Of a DNA stretch of 64,000 nt, positions 28,354-36,669 are shown piece after piece (the stretch's first letter is position 1; each line of letters starts with the position of its first letter). The DNA comes from Microvirgula aerodenitrificans DSM 15089 (GTDB taxonomy: Bacteria; Pseudomonadota; Gammaproteobacteria; Burkholderiales; Aquaspirillaceae), in the NCBI RefSeq assembly GCF_000620105.1, contig NZ_JHVK01000011.1, positions 58,167 through 122,166 of the forward strand. The letters run 5' to 3'. Made by a program: the position numbers and the translations under genes. The notes beneath the pieces were generated by a model. That model was not told where the DNA came from, made no database searches, and worked only from the letters and a program-made list of their open reading frames with translations.

Positions 28354-29865
28354 TTATTTACCCAGTGCCAGCGGCTTGCTGAGCATGGAGGTGGCACCAT
28401 CGACAGTGGTCACGGTGGCGGTGAAGTTGGCGACGTGCCGGCCATCGACAACAAAGGAGAAGTTGCCGTTACCGTTGCCGTCGACCGGCGCGGAGACGAA
28501 GCCCAGATACTGTTCGGCTTCATCCGAACGGCGATCACTGTTGGCAAACAGTTCGATGCGCGACAAGGTATTGGCCTGGCCGGTGAAGCGGCCGCTGACC
28601 CGGACCTCGTCGCCGGCTCGCCTGGCAGACAGCAGTTGCGGTGCAGGCTGATTGTGGTTCGGCATCGGTTCGCAGTTGCCGGTGACACCATCAGCACAGA
28701 TTTTCTCCAGTTTGGCCGGATCGGACTCGACGCCACCACCACGGTTGCCGCTGAACACGGCGTGCTCCAGCCCCGGTACGCCGAACACGATCGCGCCCTT
28801 GTGCTGCGGCAGGCAGGCACCGCCGGCGAAGCAGCGCTTGATATCCTTGCCGTTATTCCACATCGAGTTGCCGGTGATGCGGTTCAGCGCCGGACCGGAA
28901 ATGCGATTGATGCCCGGCGTGCCGTCTGCATTCGGCGAGCCCTGCGGGCGCACCGATACCGCGACGCGGTTGCCGGTCATGATGTTGCCGTCGACGATAT
29001 TGCCGGTCCCGCTGAGGGTGACCGCCGACGAAATGCCGGTGAAGGTGTTGGCCGCGATGTAGTTGCGGTTGCCCCAGTTCAACTGCACGCCGTCGGAGTA
29101 GCCGGAGAAGTGGTTGCGCACGACAAAGTTGTCGTTGCCCCACAGGATTTCGATCCCCTGCGACGGCTCCTCATTGCTGGCATCGGTGGTGACGCGGTTG
29201 TCAGCGATCAGGTTGAACGCTGCGCCACGGGTCATTTCCATCGCATCGCCATTATTGATGAACTCGTTGCGCAGAATCTTGTTGTGCACGGTCGTGGTGG
29301 CAGTGGAATTTCCCTTGCCGTCATCACCGGTGATCATGATGCCGGCGCCACCGTGGTTGCCAACGATGCGGTTATCATGGATCACGTTGCCGCTGGCACG
29401 ATTGATCAGCACACCAATACAAAAGTTGCGGATTTCCACCCCGCTGATATCCACCCCCTGGGTATCGCGCAGCACCAGGCCGGGCGAGGTCGTGGTGCGG
29501 ACATTGGCGCCGAACTGGCCGGCAACGGCCCCCGGGCACGCATGGGGTCCCTGGCCGATATAGCCGGCACCGTCGATGGCCACATAGGTGCCATTGCGGC
29601 TCCAGTCGCTGCCGGCAATCGTCACCGGGCCCTTGACCGGTGGCAGCGGCGACTTGACGGTAATGACATACGGCGCCTTGCCGACCGCATCGATGGCGAT
29701 CGTGTGATTTCCCGGATTCTGGTTATTCTTTTCGATAGCCCAGCGCAGCGTGCCTTCACTGCCATCATCCTGATAATTATTGACATGCAGAATTTCACCG
29801 CCCGTTGCGGTGTGAGCCAGTAACGGCAGACTGATTACTGCCAGTGCCAGTTTATATTTTTCCAT
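28354..29865 (-). CDS. Secreted right-handed parallel beta-helix protein
   Basis: 503 residues with a signal peptide (MEKYKLALAVISLPLLAHTA) and a CSLREAI-like start of the helix (GSEGTLRWAIEKNNQNPGNH). About ten coils follow, each with N/D-rich turns (NVIHDNRIVGN, NKILRNEFINN, NLIADNRVTT, NFVVRNHFSG, NYIAANTFTG, NIVDGNIMTGN). The C-terminal 90 residues look like an Ig/fibronectin-type domain (GDEVRVSGRFTG, NGNFSFVVDGRHVANFTATV). Such folds occur in pectate lyases, other polysaccharide lyases and adhesins, but I cannot identify catalytic residues. It is the first gene of a minus-strand set with the porin, divergent from the UbiD-type decarboxylase. Confidence 0.8.
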   Translation of the reverse strand: MEKYKLALAVISLPLLAHTATGGEILHVNNYQDDGSEGTLRWAIEKNNQNPGNHTIAIDAVGKAPYVITVKSPLPPVKGPVTIAGSDWSRNGTYVAIDGAGYIGQGPHACPGAVAGQFGANVRTTTSPGLVLRDTQGVDISGVEIRNFCIGVLINRASGNVIHDNRIVGNHGGAGIMITGDDGKGNSTATTTVHNKILRNEFINNGDAMEMTRGAAFNLIADNRVTTDASNEEPSQGIEILWGNDNFVVRNHFSGYSDGVQLNWGNRNYIAANTFTGISSAVTLSGTGNIVDGNIMTGNRVAVSVRPQGSPNADGTPGINRISGPALNRITGNSMWNNGKDIKRCFAGGACLPQHKGAIVFGVPGLEHAVFSGNRGGGVESDPAKLEKICADGVTGNCEPMPNHNQPAPQLLSARRAGDEVRVSGRFTGQANTLSRIELFANSDRRSDEAEQYLGFVSAPVDGNGNGNFSFVVDGRHVANFTATVTTVDGATSMLSKPLALGK

Positions 29866-30168
29866 GTGATTACCCTTTATATTGCTTGACCATTTGATTT
29901 TCCGTGGCAGGGCAAACTATTAATTTTCCCCTGCCACGAACGGCCTTCTGGTGCACATCCTGCCACGTATCCTGTCCGGCCTATTTCGCCGACATATTGT
30001 GTTAATCACCCGGCATTTGAATATTGACCCAGATCAAATCAGTAACTTCAATAGCATTACCGTTTCGGTATGGATTGACCAACCAAAATAGTATTTTGAT
30101 GATATTCACCTCTGGAATATATTTGCCGACGAATAAATCAACCAACCCTTTATCTGAAAGGTGGATCC
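29866..30168. promoter_or_regulatory. AT-rich divergent promoter region with a repeated CCTGCCACG motif
   Basis: This gene-free stretch separates the divergent beta-helix and ubiD genes and is much richer in A+T than its surroundings. It contains the inverted repeat CGTGGCAGGG (29903-29912) and CCCTGCCACG (29929-29938) with a 16-base spacer, and a third CCTGCCACG at 29959-29967. Three occurrences of one 9-mer in 65 bases suggest an operator array, perhaps for the LysR protein of this locus. GAAAGGTGG before 30169 is the ribosome binding site of ubiD. Confidence 0.6.
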
Positions 30169-31665
30169 ATGCCTGATTCGTCCAGCCCGAGAAAAAACAG
30201 CCCGGTACATGATTTGCGCTCCGCACTTGCATTACTGCAAGGCCTGCCCGGCGAGCTGGTCACCACCGATGTCGAAGTCGACCCCGAAGCCGAGCTGTCG
30301 GGTGTCTATCGTCATGTCGGTGCCGGCGGCACCTGCATGCGTCCGACCCGAAAAGGTCCGGCGATGGTGTTCAACAAGATCAAGGGCTTTGACAACTTCC
30401 GTGTCGCTATCGGCCTGCTGGCCTCGCGGGAACGCGTTGGCCAACTACTGGATTGCCCGCCGGCGGAGCTGGGACGCCTGCTGATGAAGTCGGTACAGAA
30501 TCCGATTCCGCCGGTGGTGATCAGCCGCGACAAAGCCGTGTGTCAGGAAGTGGTGCATCTGGCCAGCGATGCCGATTTTGACCTGCGCACACTGCTGCCG
30601 GCCCCGACGAACACCGAAGAAGATGCCGGTCCGTACTTCACCATGGGCATGTGCTATGCGTCCGATCCGGAAACCGGCGAGTCGGATGTCACCATCCATC
30701 GCCTGTGCATACAGGGTCGCGACGAAATCTCGATGTACTTCGTGCCCGGTCGTCACCTGGACGCGTTCCGCCAGAAGGCCGAGGCCGCCGGCAAGCCGCT
30801 GCCGATCTCGATCAGCCTCGGCGTCGATCCTGCCATTGAAATCGGTGCCTGCTTCGAGCCGCCGACGACGCCGCTGGGTTTCGATGAACTGACGGTTGCC
30901 GGCGCAATTCGCGGCCGTCCGGTCGAACTGGTCGAATGCCTGACGGTCAATGCCCGCGCCATTGCACATGCCGAAGTGGTGATTGAAGGCGAATTGCTGC
31001 CGAACGTGCGCGTTCGCGAGGACCAGAATACCAATACCGGCAAGGCAATGCCGGAATTCCCCGGCTACACCGGCGAAGCCAAGCCGGCAGTGCCGGTGAT
31101 CAAGGTCAAGTCGGTCACCCACCGTCGCAACCCGATCCTGCAGACCACCATCGGCCCGAGCGAGGAACACGTCAGCATGGCCGGCATCCCGACCGAGGCC
31201 AGCATTCTCGGCATGGTCGAAAGCGCCATGCCGGGCAAACTGCTGAATGTCTATGCGCACAGCTCGGGCGGTGGCAAGTACCTGGCCGTGCTGCAGTTCA
31301 GGAAAACGGTGGAAAGCGACGAGGGTCGCCAGCGCCAGGCCGCGCTGCTGGCCTTCTCTGCCTTCCCGGAGCTGAAGCACGTGATGCTGGTCGATGAAGA
31401 TGTCGACCTGTTCGACACCAATGACGTGCTGTGGGCAATGCAGACCCGCTACCAGGGTGATGTCAGCACGATATTCATCCCCGGCGTGCGCTGCCATCCG
31501 CTTGATCCGTCGCAGGATCCGGCCTTCAGCCCGAGCATCAGCGCCCACGGCATCTCGTGCAAGACCATCTTCGACTGCACCGTGCCGTTCCATCTCAAGA
31601 GCCGCTTCCAGCGTTCGCAGTTCAAGGAAGTCGATGTGACACGCTTCCTGCCCGACTTCAAGTAA
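30169..31665 (+). CDS. UbiD-family decarboxylase (aromatic-acid type)
   Basis: 498 residues, the usual UbiD length. These enzymes use prenylated FMN to decarboxylate (or carboxylate) aromatic or unsaturated acids. Seen: TIHRLCIQGRDEISMYFVPGRH, the AHAEVVIEGEL segment carrying the Glu pair of the Glu-Arg-Glu triad, and MLVDEDVDLFDTNDVLWAMQTR, all typical. It resembles the gallate/protocatechuate/4-hydroxybenzoate decarboxylase branch more than ubiquinone-pathway UbiD, because it sits with its own ubiX and a porin rather than with ubi genes. AAGGTGG precedes the ATG. Ten bases separate it from the next gene. The substrate is not determined. Confidence 0.9.
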   Translation: MPDSSSPRKNSPVHDLRSALALLQGLPGELVTTDVEVDPEAELSGVYRHVGAGGTCMRPTRKGPAMVFNKIKGFDNFRVAIGLLASRERVGQLLDCPPAELGRLLMKSVQNPIPPVVISRDKAVCQEVVHLASDADFDLRTLLPAPTNTEEDAGPYFTMGMCYASDPETGESDVTIHRLCIQGRDEISMYFVPGRHLDAFRQKAEAAGKPLPISISLGVDPAIEIGACFEPPTTPLGFDELTVAGAIRGRPVELVECLTVNARAIAHAEVVIEGELLPNVRVREDQNTNTGKAMPEFPGYTGEAKPAVPVIKVKSVTHRRNPILQTTIGPSEEHVSMAGIPTEASILGMVESAMPGKLLNVYAHSSGGGKYLAVLQFRKTVESDEGRQRQAALLAFSAFPELKHVMLVDEDVDLFDTNDVLWAMQTRYQGDVSTIFIPGVRCHPLDPSQDPAFSPSISAHGISCKTIFDCTVPFHLKSRFQRSQFKEVDVTRFLPDFK

Positions 31666-31674
31666 GGAGCCGTC

Positions 31675-32307
31675 ATGAGTACACGACGCATCATCATCGG
31701 TATCAGCGGAGCGACCGGTTTCCAGTACGGCGTCAAAGCCCTGCAGATGCTCAAATCACTGGACATCGAAGTCCATCTGGTGATTTCCAAAGGCGCGGAA
31801 ATGACCCGCAGGCTCGAGACGGATTACAGCCGGGAGGATGTCTTGCAGATGGCCGACGTGGTCCATCCGCTGGAGAACCTCGGTGCCTCGATTGCCAGTG
31901 GCTCATTCATCACGCTGGGGATGCTGGTTGCGCCGTGTTCCATGCGCACGCTCGGCGCCATCGCTCACAACCTGTCGGACAACCTGCTGACCCGCGCAGC
32001 GGATGTGGTGCTGAAGGATCGGCGCCGGCTGGTGCTGATGGCGCGGGAGACGCCGCTCAATCTTGGCCACCTGCGCAATATGCAACTGGTCACGGAAATG
32101 GGCGGGATCGTTTTCCCGCCGGTCCCCGCGCTGTACCAGCGTCCGGAGACGCTGGACGACATCATCAGCCACAGCGTCGGGCGTGCCCTCGATCTGTTTG
32201 GCCTGGACCTGGATGCGCTGCCGCGCTGGGGCGAGGACATCGCGCCGGCCGGCATCACCGGCCAGCGGCCGGGCCATCACCACGATCCTCTCAAGGTCAT
32301 TTCGTAA
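31675..32307 (+). CDS. UbiX-family flavin prenyltransferase
   Basis: 210 residues. UbiX-type enzymes join dimethylallyl phosphate to FMN to make the prenyl-FMN cofactor used by UbiD. Seen: the N-terminal [15 protein letters not shown] (flavin-binding Rossmann-like start), [12 protein letters not shown], the [22 protein letters not shown] cofactor loop (first half of it is the family signature) and [20 protein letters not shown]. It directly follows the UbiD gene with an AAGGAG site. The pairing means the operon supplies its own cofactor. The His-rich tail ([11 protein letters not shown]) is a local oddity. Confidence 0.9.
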   Translation: MSTRRIIIGISGATGFQYGVKALQMLKSLDIEVHLVISKGAEMTRRLETDYSREDVLQMADVVHPLENLGASIASGSFITLGMLVAPCSMRTLGAIAHNLSDNLLTRAADVVLKDRRRLVLMARETPLNLGHLRNMQLVTEMGGIVFPPVPALYQRPETLDDIISHSVGRALDLFGLDLDALPRWGEDIAPAGITGQRPGHHHDPLKVIS

Positions 32308-32321
32308 AATAAAGGCACATC

Positions 32322-33035
32322 ATGCTTATCGGACCCTTTGTCAACGGTTCCGCCGTCGTGATCGGCGGCGCCATCGGGGCCTTCCTCGGCACCCGGCTGC
32401 CCGAGCGGCTGCGCACCGCACTACCGCAAACCTTCGGCCTGGCCTCGATGGGCCTCGGCGTCGTACTGATCGTCAAGGTCAAATTCCTGCCGGCAGTGAT
32501 CCTGGCGCTGATCCTCGGTGCCGTGCTCGGCGAGCTCTGCTGCCTGGAGGCCGCCATTGGTCGGGTGGGCGCCGGGGCCCGCAATATCGTCGACAAGTTC
32601 TTCCCGCCGCGCGAGGGGCTGAGCCAGGAAGAGTTCGTGCTCAAGTTCGTCGCCATCCTGGTCATGTTCTGCGCCAGCGGCACCGGCATTTTCGGCGCCA
32701 TGCACGAAGGCATGACCGGTGACGCGTCGATCCTGTATGTGAAGACCATTCTCGACCTGTTCACCGCGGCCATCTTTGCGACGTCGCTCGGCTACTCGGT
32801 TGCCACCATTGCCATTCCGCAACTGGTGATCCAGGTTGGCCTGGCATTGGGCGCAGCCATGATCCTGCCCCTGACTACGCCGGACATGATGAACGACTTC
32901 TCGTCGGTCGGCGGGATGATCATGCTGGCCACCGGCCTGCGCATCTGCGGTATCAAGGTGTTCCCGGTCGCCAACATGCTGCCGGCGCTGTTTCTGGTCA
33001 TGCCGTTCTCGCACTACTGGTCTATCCTGTTCTGA
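32322..33035 (+). CDS. DUF554-family membrane protein (YqgA/YdfK-like)
   Basis: 237 residues with six to seven hydrophobic helices. It has the DUF554 pattern: N-terminal GPFVNGSAVVIGGAIGAFLG, an inner GVVLIVKVKFLPAVILALILG and a C-terminal half repeating the first in outline. Function is not established for the family. It is 14 bases after the ubiX stop with AAAGG upstream, so it is the third gene of the decarboxylase operon. Transport of the aromatic acid or its product is an inference from that position. Confidence 0.82.
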   Translation: MLIGPFVNGSAVVIGGAIGAFLGTRLPERLRTALPQTFGLASMGLGVVLIVKVKFLPAVILALILGAVLGELCCLEAAIGRVGAGARNIVDKFFPPREGLSQEEFVLKFVAILVMFCASGTGIFGAMHEGMTGDASILYVKTILDLFTAAIFATSLGYSVATIAIPQLVIQVGLALGAAMILPLTTPDMMNDFSSVGGMIMLATGLRICGIKVFPVANMLPALFLVMPFSHYWSILF

Positions 33036-33041
33036 CCCTGG

Positions 33042-33085
33042 TCCGCACGCCGGCGGCCAGCATGGCGCCGGTGCGCACGGGCCTC
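33042..33085 (+). terminator. Probable terminator of the ubiD operon
   Basis: An imperfect GC stem (CCGCACGCCGGCG pairing with CGCCGGTGCG) is followed by a pyrimidine/T-rich run (33090-33110). It is placed directly after the DUF554 stop. The stem has a bulge, so confidence is moderate. Confidence 0.45.
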
Positions 33086-33129
33086 TCTTCTTTTTTCTTC
33101 ATTTCTTCTTTCGCCAGTCGACCCCCGCC

Positions 33130-33579
33130 ATGCAGCCCCTGCCCGCCCCGATCCGCGATTTCATCATCGGCCACCATGTGCTCAGCCTCGCCACCTGTGG
33201 TGACGACGGCCCGTGGGCCGCCAGTTGCTTCTATGCGTTCGACGAGCCGGGCGCCGCGCTGCTGATCCTGAGCAGCAGCGATACCCGGCACGGCAGGCAC
33301 ATGCTCGACCGGCCGCAGGTGGCAGGCACCATCAGCGGCCAGCCGGAGGCGTTGCGCGACATCCGCGGCCTGCAGTTCACCGCCCATGCCACCCTGCTCG
33401 ACCAGATCGAGCGCAGCGTAGCGCTGCAGCTGTACTGCGAGCGCCACCCGCTGGCCAGACTGCACGCCTCGCAGATCTGGCAACTGGCGCTCGATCAGCT
33501 CAAGTTCACCGACAACCGGCGCCTGTTCGGCCACAAGACCCGCTGGGCGCGTCGCGACGACGGCAGCGTCATGGCGTGA
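33130..33579 (+). CDS. YhbP-like FMN-binding split-barrel protein (UPF0306)
   Basis: 149 residues in the pyridoxamine-phosphate-oxidase-like fold. HHVLSLATCGDDGPWAASCFYAFDE is the typical first strand pair; then LLILSSSDTRHGRHM, VAGTISGQPEALRDIRGLQF and a C-terminal FTDNRRLFGHKTRW. This matches the YhbP/UPF0306 group, which has no settled function. The Pro-rich start MQPLPAPIRDFIIG follows no strong ribosome binding site. Its 3' end overlaps by 11 bases the convergent glycyl-radical relic. Confidence 0.8.
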   Translation: MQPLPAPIRDFIIGHHVLSLATCGDDGPWAASCFYAFDEPGAALLILSSSDTRHGRHMLDRPQVAGTISGQPEALRDIRGLQFTAHATLLDQIERSVALQLYCERHPLARLHASQIWQLALDQLKFTDNRRLFGHKTRWARRDDGSVMA

Positions 33580-34780
33580 AGTACTGCCGGCGCTGGTGCT
33601 GTTCCTGGTGCATCGGGAACATGGCCGCGTAGAACTCGGTCCAGCCCCCCATCCGCACCCGCACCAGGTTGTAGCGTTCCGGGTCCTGTGCTGCCGCCTG
33701 GCAGGTGGCAAGGTCGGTGCAGGTCAGCGTAATCAGATTGGAGCCGGTCTCGCCGCGCGCGTAGGCCTTGACGAAGCGTTTCAGGTCTTCCAGCGGGAAG
33801 TTCTCCGGAATGTTCATGTCCACCGGCGACGCATTGGACAAGCCGTATTCGATTGCGTCGACGCGCCAGCTCTGCAGCGCCTGATAGATATTGCGGAACG
33901 CCGGTGCCGGTGGCAGGTCCTGCGGCGACGGTGTCGGCGACAGATCGGACGCGATCGGCATGCCGTTGCGGCGGCCATCGGCCGATGCCCCGCAATCGAG
34001 TCCGTCGCCGACATAGCCCTCGAAGGTGCCGATACCCGGCGTCGCCACAAACTCGATCGACCCGAAGCTGGCGGCAATCGTATCGAGTGCCGGTTTCAGC
34101 ACCGGGTGCGGACCACGCAGCGTGTCGACGCACAGCGTCACCAGCCGGTCCATGAACCATTCACCGAGCGCATCGACCTCGGCGTGGCCGCTGCCCCACT
34201 TCGGCAGTTGCAGGGCAATATCGCGCCATTCCCGATAGCGCTTCGCCTGTTCGGCCAGCTCGGCCTGGCCCATCAGCGTGTTCTGGTACGGCCCGATCAT
34301 CGCGTAGCCCCAGTCGTTGATCAGACAGTCGAGCAGTTCGGGCAGCGAGGTGATTGCACTGGCCGGATCGAACACCAGTTTCTTGATCGCAAACAGCGCG
34401 TCGATGGTGTTCGATACGCCGGCACACAACGGCGCAGTCATGTGGAAGCGCGCACCGCCAGCCGCCGCAGGCGCGCGGCCACGTCACATCACCGCCGGTA
34501 TCCCGCAGCTTCGGCGAGCCGTTCAGCACCTCGCGCCGGACCGGAATGCGACGATCGTGCCAGTGTCCCCACAAGGCGGGCGAGAACGCCGCAACCAGTC
34601 CGCCTGCGCCGCTGGCTTGTGCCTCGCGTGCCAGCCGGCGAACCAGCGCCAGTATGGCCAGCCCGGTTTCGCGGTCATGGTTGTGCCGGTGCAGCGTGGC
34701 CACCTGGCCGAAGACGGCGGGCACCAGCAGCCCGCGCTGGGCGCCTTTGATGATGTCGGTAAACAAGAGAAATCCTTTGC
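33569..34780 (-). pseudogene. Glycyl-radical enzyme relic (PFL/glycerol dehydratase superfamily, C-terminal half)
   Basis: The minus strand encodes the C-terminal part of a glycyl-radical enzyme: a Cys-bearing loop (FHMTAPLCAGVSNTIDALF), the ADGRRNGMPIASDLSPTPSPQ segment that fits PDGRxxGxPLADGLSP, and a glycyl-radical loop ending RVRMGGWTEFYAAMF. Intact members are about 800 residues; here only some 400 remain, the N-terminal half is absent. A frameshift at about 34460-34480 splits the rest into two frames (LNGSPKLRDTGGDVTWPRA in one, AGGARFHMTAPLCAG in the other). No activating radical-SAM enzyme is nearby. It lies downstream of the thiazoline-carboxylate operon on the same strand. Confidence 0.72.
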
Positions 34781-34834
34781 ACGGGCCCCGCGCCCGGGAA
34801 CGGGCAGGCGCGTGAGTGACGATGACGAATTGCA

Positions 34835-34852
34835 AATTTAATTAATTAAATT
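34835..34852. promoter_or_regulatory. 18-bp perfect AT palindrome
   Basis: AATTTAATTAATTAAATT is perfectly palindromic and entirely A/T in a very GC-rich context. It lies between the hydrolase stop (34892) and the glycyl-radical relic, on the upstream side of the latter. It may be an operator/promoter left from the decayed gene or a junction scar. Confidence 0.4.
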
Positions 34853-34891
34853 GCATATCATGTCCATGTCACAAACCGTGCAAAGACAAGC

Positions 34892-36157
34892 TCAGACCAC
34901 GCTCCCGTTCCGGTCGACGGAGGCTGCCGCCAGCATCACCCGCAACAGCACATTGGCCCCGGCTTCAGCCCAGGCCGGCGTGATGTCTTCGGCCTCGTTG
35001 TGGCTCAGCCCGTCGATGCATGGCACGAAGATCATCGCAGTCGGCACGCTGCGCGCCAGATGGCAGGCATCGTGGCCGGCGCCGGACACGATATCCTGAC
35101 GGGAATAGCCGAGTTCGGTCGCCGCCGTCCTGACCGCCGCCACGCAAGCCGGATCAAACGGCACCGGCGCATAGTGGAAAATTGCCTCCAGCCGGGATTG
35201 CAGCCCGGCGGCGGCGGCGATGCGCGCGACCTCGGCACGCAGTGCGGCATCCATTTCCTCCAGTATCGCCTCGTCCGGATGGCGAAACTCGACCGTCAGC
35301 CACGCATGGCCGGGGATGACATTGCGCGAGTTGGGGCCGACTTCAACCCGGCCGACGGTGGCGCGCGCCTGCGGCGCACCGGCGTGGCCAAGGCGGTTGA
35401 CGAACAGCACCAGTTCGGCCAGTCCGACCAGCGCGTCACGGCGCACCTCCATTGGCGTGGTACCGGCATGCGAGTCGACGCCGGTAAACGTAATCTCGTA
35501 CCAGCGCTGGCCCTGGGCACCGGTCACCACGCCGATGGTGCGGCCGGCGGCTTCGAGGATCGGTCCCTGCTCGATATGCAGCTCGAACGCGGCGTGCAGC
35601 GGATGGCCGGGGGCCTCGTCGCCGGCATAGCCGATCCGTGCCAGTTCGTCGCCGAGGCTCAGCCCGTCGGCATCCTGGCGCGACAGCCCGTAATCGAGTG
35701 TCGACGCACCGGTAAAGACCGCCGAGCCGATCATGGCCGGCGCAAAGCGCGAGCCTTCTTCATTGGTCCACAACGCCACTTCGAGCGGCCGGTCGGTACG
35801 AATGCCGTGATCGTCCAGCGTGCGCAGCACTTCCAGTCCGCCCAGCACGCCGTAGATGCCGTCGAAACGCCCGCCGGTCGGCTGGGTATCACCATGCGAG
35901 CCGGTCAGCACGGGCGCCAGCCGATCATCGCGGCCGGCGCGGCGGGCAAACACATTGCCGATCCGGTCGACGCGGATGTCACAGCCGGCGGCGCGCGCCC
36001 AGTCGACGAACAGGTCACGGCTTTGCCGGTCCAGGTCGGTCAGCGCCAGCCGGCACACCCCGCCGCGTTCGGTCGCGCCGATGCGCGCCATCCCGGCCAG
36101 CGACTGCCACAGTCTGGCGCCGTCGATGCGGACGTGATCGAAGTTGTCGTTGCTCAT
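34892..36157 (-). CDS. M20-family N-carbamoyl-L-amino-acid / allantoate amidohydrolase (AtcC/TsaC-like)
   Basis: 421-residue zinc amidohydrolase. Metal-site motifs: LTGSHGDTQPTGGRFDG (His/Asp), NEEGSRFAP (Glu pair), and near the C terminus GAGHDACHLA. The dimerisation-domain ITFTGVDSHAGTTPMEVRRD is typical of carbamoyl-amino-acid hydrolases. Beside an ATC-hydrolase-family gene it would cleave S-carbamyl-L-cysteine to cysteine, CO2 and ammonia, as TsaC/AtcC does in Pseudomonas. Allantoate or another ureido acid are alternatives if context misleads. Its ATG overlaps the upstream stop (ATGA, 36154-36157). Confidence 0.85.
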   Translation of the reverse strand: MSNDNFDHVRIDGARLWQSLAGMARIGATERGGVCRLALTDLDRQSRDLFVDWARAAGCDIRVDRIGNVFARRAGRDDRLAPVLTGSHGDTQPTGGRFDGIYGVLGGLEVLRTLDDHGIRTDRPLEVALWTNEEGSRFAPAMIGSAVFTGASTLDYGLSRQDADGLSLGDELARIGYAGDEAPGHPLHAAFELHIEQGPILEAAGRTIGVVTGAQGQRWYEITFTGVDSHAGTTPMEVRRDALVGLAELVLFVNRLGHAGAPQARATVGRVEVGPNSRNVIPGHAWLTVEFRHPDEAILEEMDAALRAEVARIAAAAGLQSRLEAIFHYAPVPFDPACVAAVRTAATELGYSRQDIVSGAGHDACHLARSVPTAMIFVPCIDGLSHNEAEDITPAWAEAGANVLLRVMLAAASVDRNGSVV

Positions 36158-36645
36158 GCCGGCTCCCCGTCGTCGTGCTTCAGCGCATAGCGGAAGTCAC
36201 AGCGCGGCTTGCCACTCATGATGGTGCTGCTGCGTTCGAGCTTCACCTGCGGCGCATAGCCGACGATGAATTCGCTGTCGCGGTTACAGGACAGCAGATG
36301 GCCGATCTCGGCCAGGCCCATCTGCTGGTACATCTCCGCATAGCGGCAGCGGGTCACGTCGTAGTGATAGCGCTCATGATCGCTGGCCAGGACTTCGACC
36401 TGCAGCGCGTCGTCCTTCTCCCACAACCGCTGCAGGGCGACGAAACTCTCGACGCTGGTGCCGTCCGGTTCCTGTGCGGCGAACTCGCGGCCGGCGGCCA
36501 CGGCGGCCTGGCCGACCGCCTCGCCGATGACCGCCTGCGCCCGCCCGGCACCGAAGTCGCGCTTGAGGATTTCATAGATCGGCTTGATGATTTCCGCCTC
36601 GATGCGGCGCCGGGCGAGGATGCCGAGTTCCGGGTCATGACTCAT
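36154..36645 (-). CDS. ATC-hydrolase-family protein (L-2-amino-thiazoline-4-carboxylate hydrolase, AtcB/TsaB-like)
   Basis: 163 residues. The C-terminal half carries the pattern of this family: TRCRYAEMYQQMGLAEIGHLLSC, NRDSEFIVGYAP, then LERSSTIMSGKPRCDFRY with the conserved ThrIle-Gly-Cys-Asp-Phe end. Family members open the thiazoline ring of 2-aminothiazoline-4-carboxylate to S-carbamyl-cysteine. Start taken at 36645 because AAAGGAAG lies just upstream; ATG at 36663 lacks a site. It is translationally coupled to the downstream carbamoyl hydrolase, exactly the enzyme needed for the next step. Substrate is inferred from family and pairing. Confidence 0.78.
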   Translation of the reverse strand: MSHDPELGILARRRIEAEIIKPIYEILKRDFGAGRAQAVIGEAVGQAAVAAGREFAAQEPDGTSVESFVALQRLWEKDDALQVEVLASDHERYHYDVTRCRYAEMYQQMGLAEIGHLLSCNRDSEFIVGYAPQVKLERSSTIMSGKPRCDFRYALKHDDGEPA

Positions 36646-36669
36646 TTGCGCTTCCTTTGACATGGGTGA

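Noticed and set aside
27215..28651. Plus-strand open frame across the porin gene
   Set aside because: Antisense of a porin with a signal peptide and terminal Phe; no homologous features in the plus frame.
30002..30232. 76-codon minus-strand open frame in the AT-rich region before ubiD
   Set aside because: Overlaps the ubiD start, no ribosome binding site, no recognisable motif; more likely promoter DNA.
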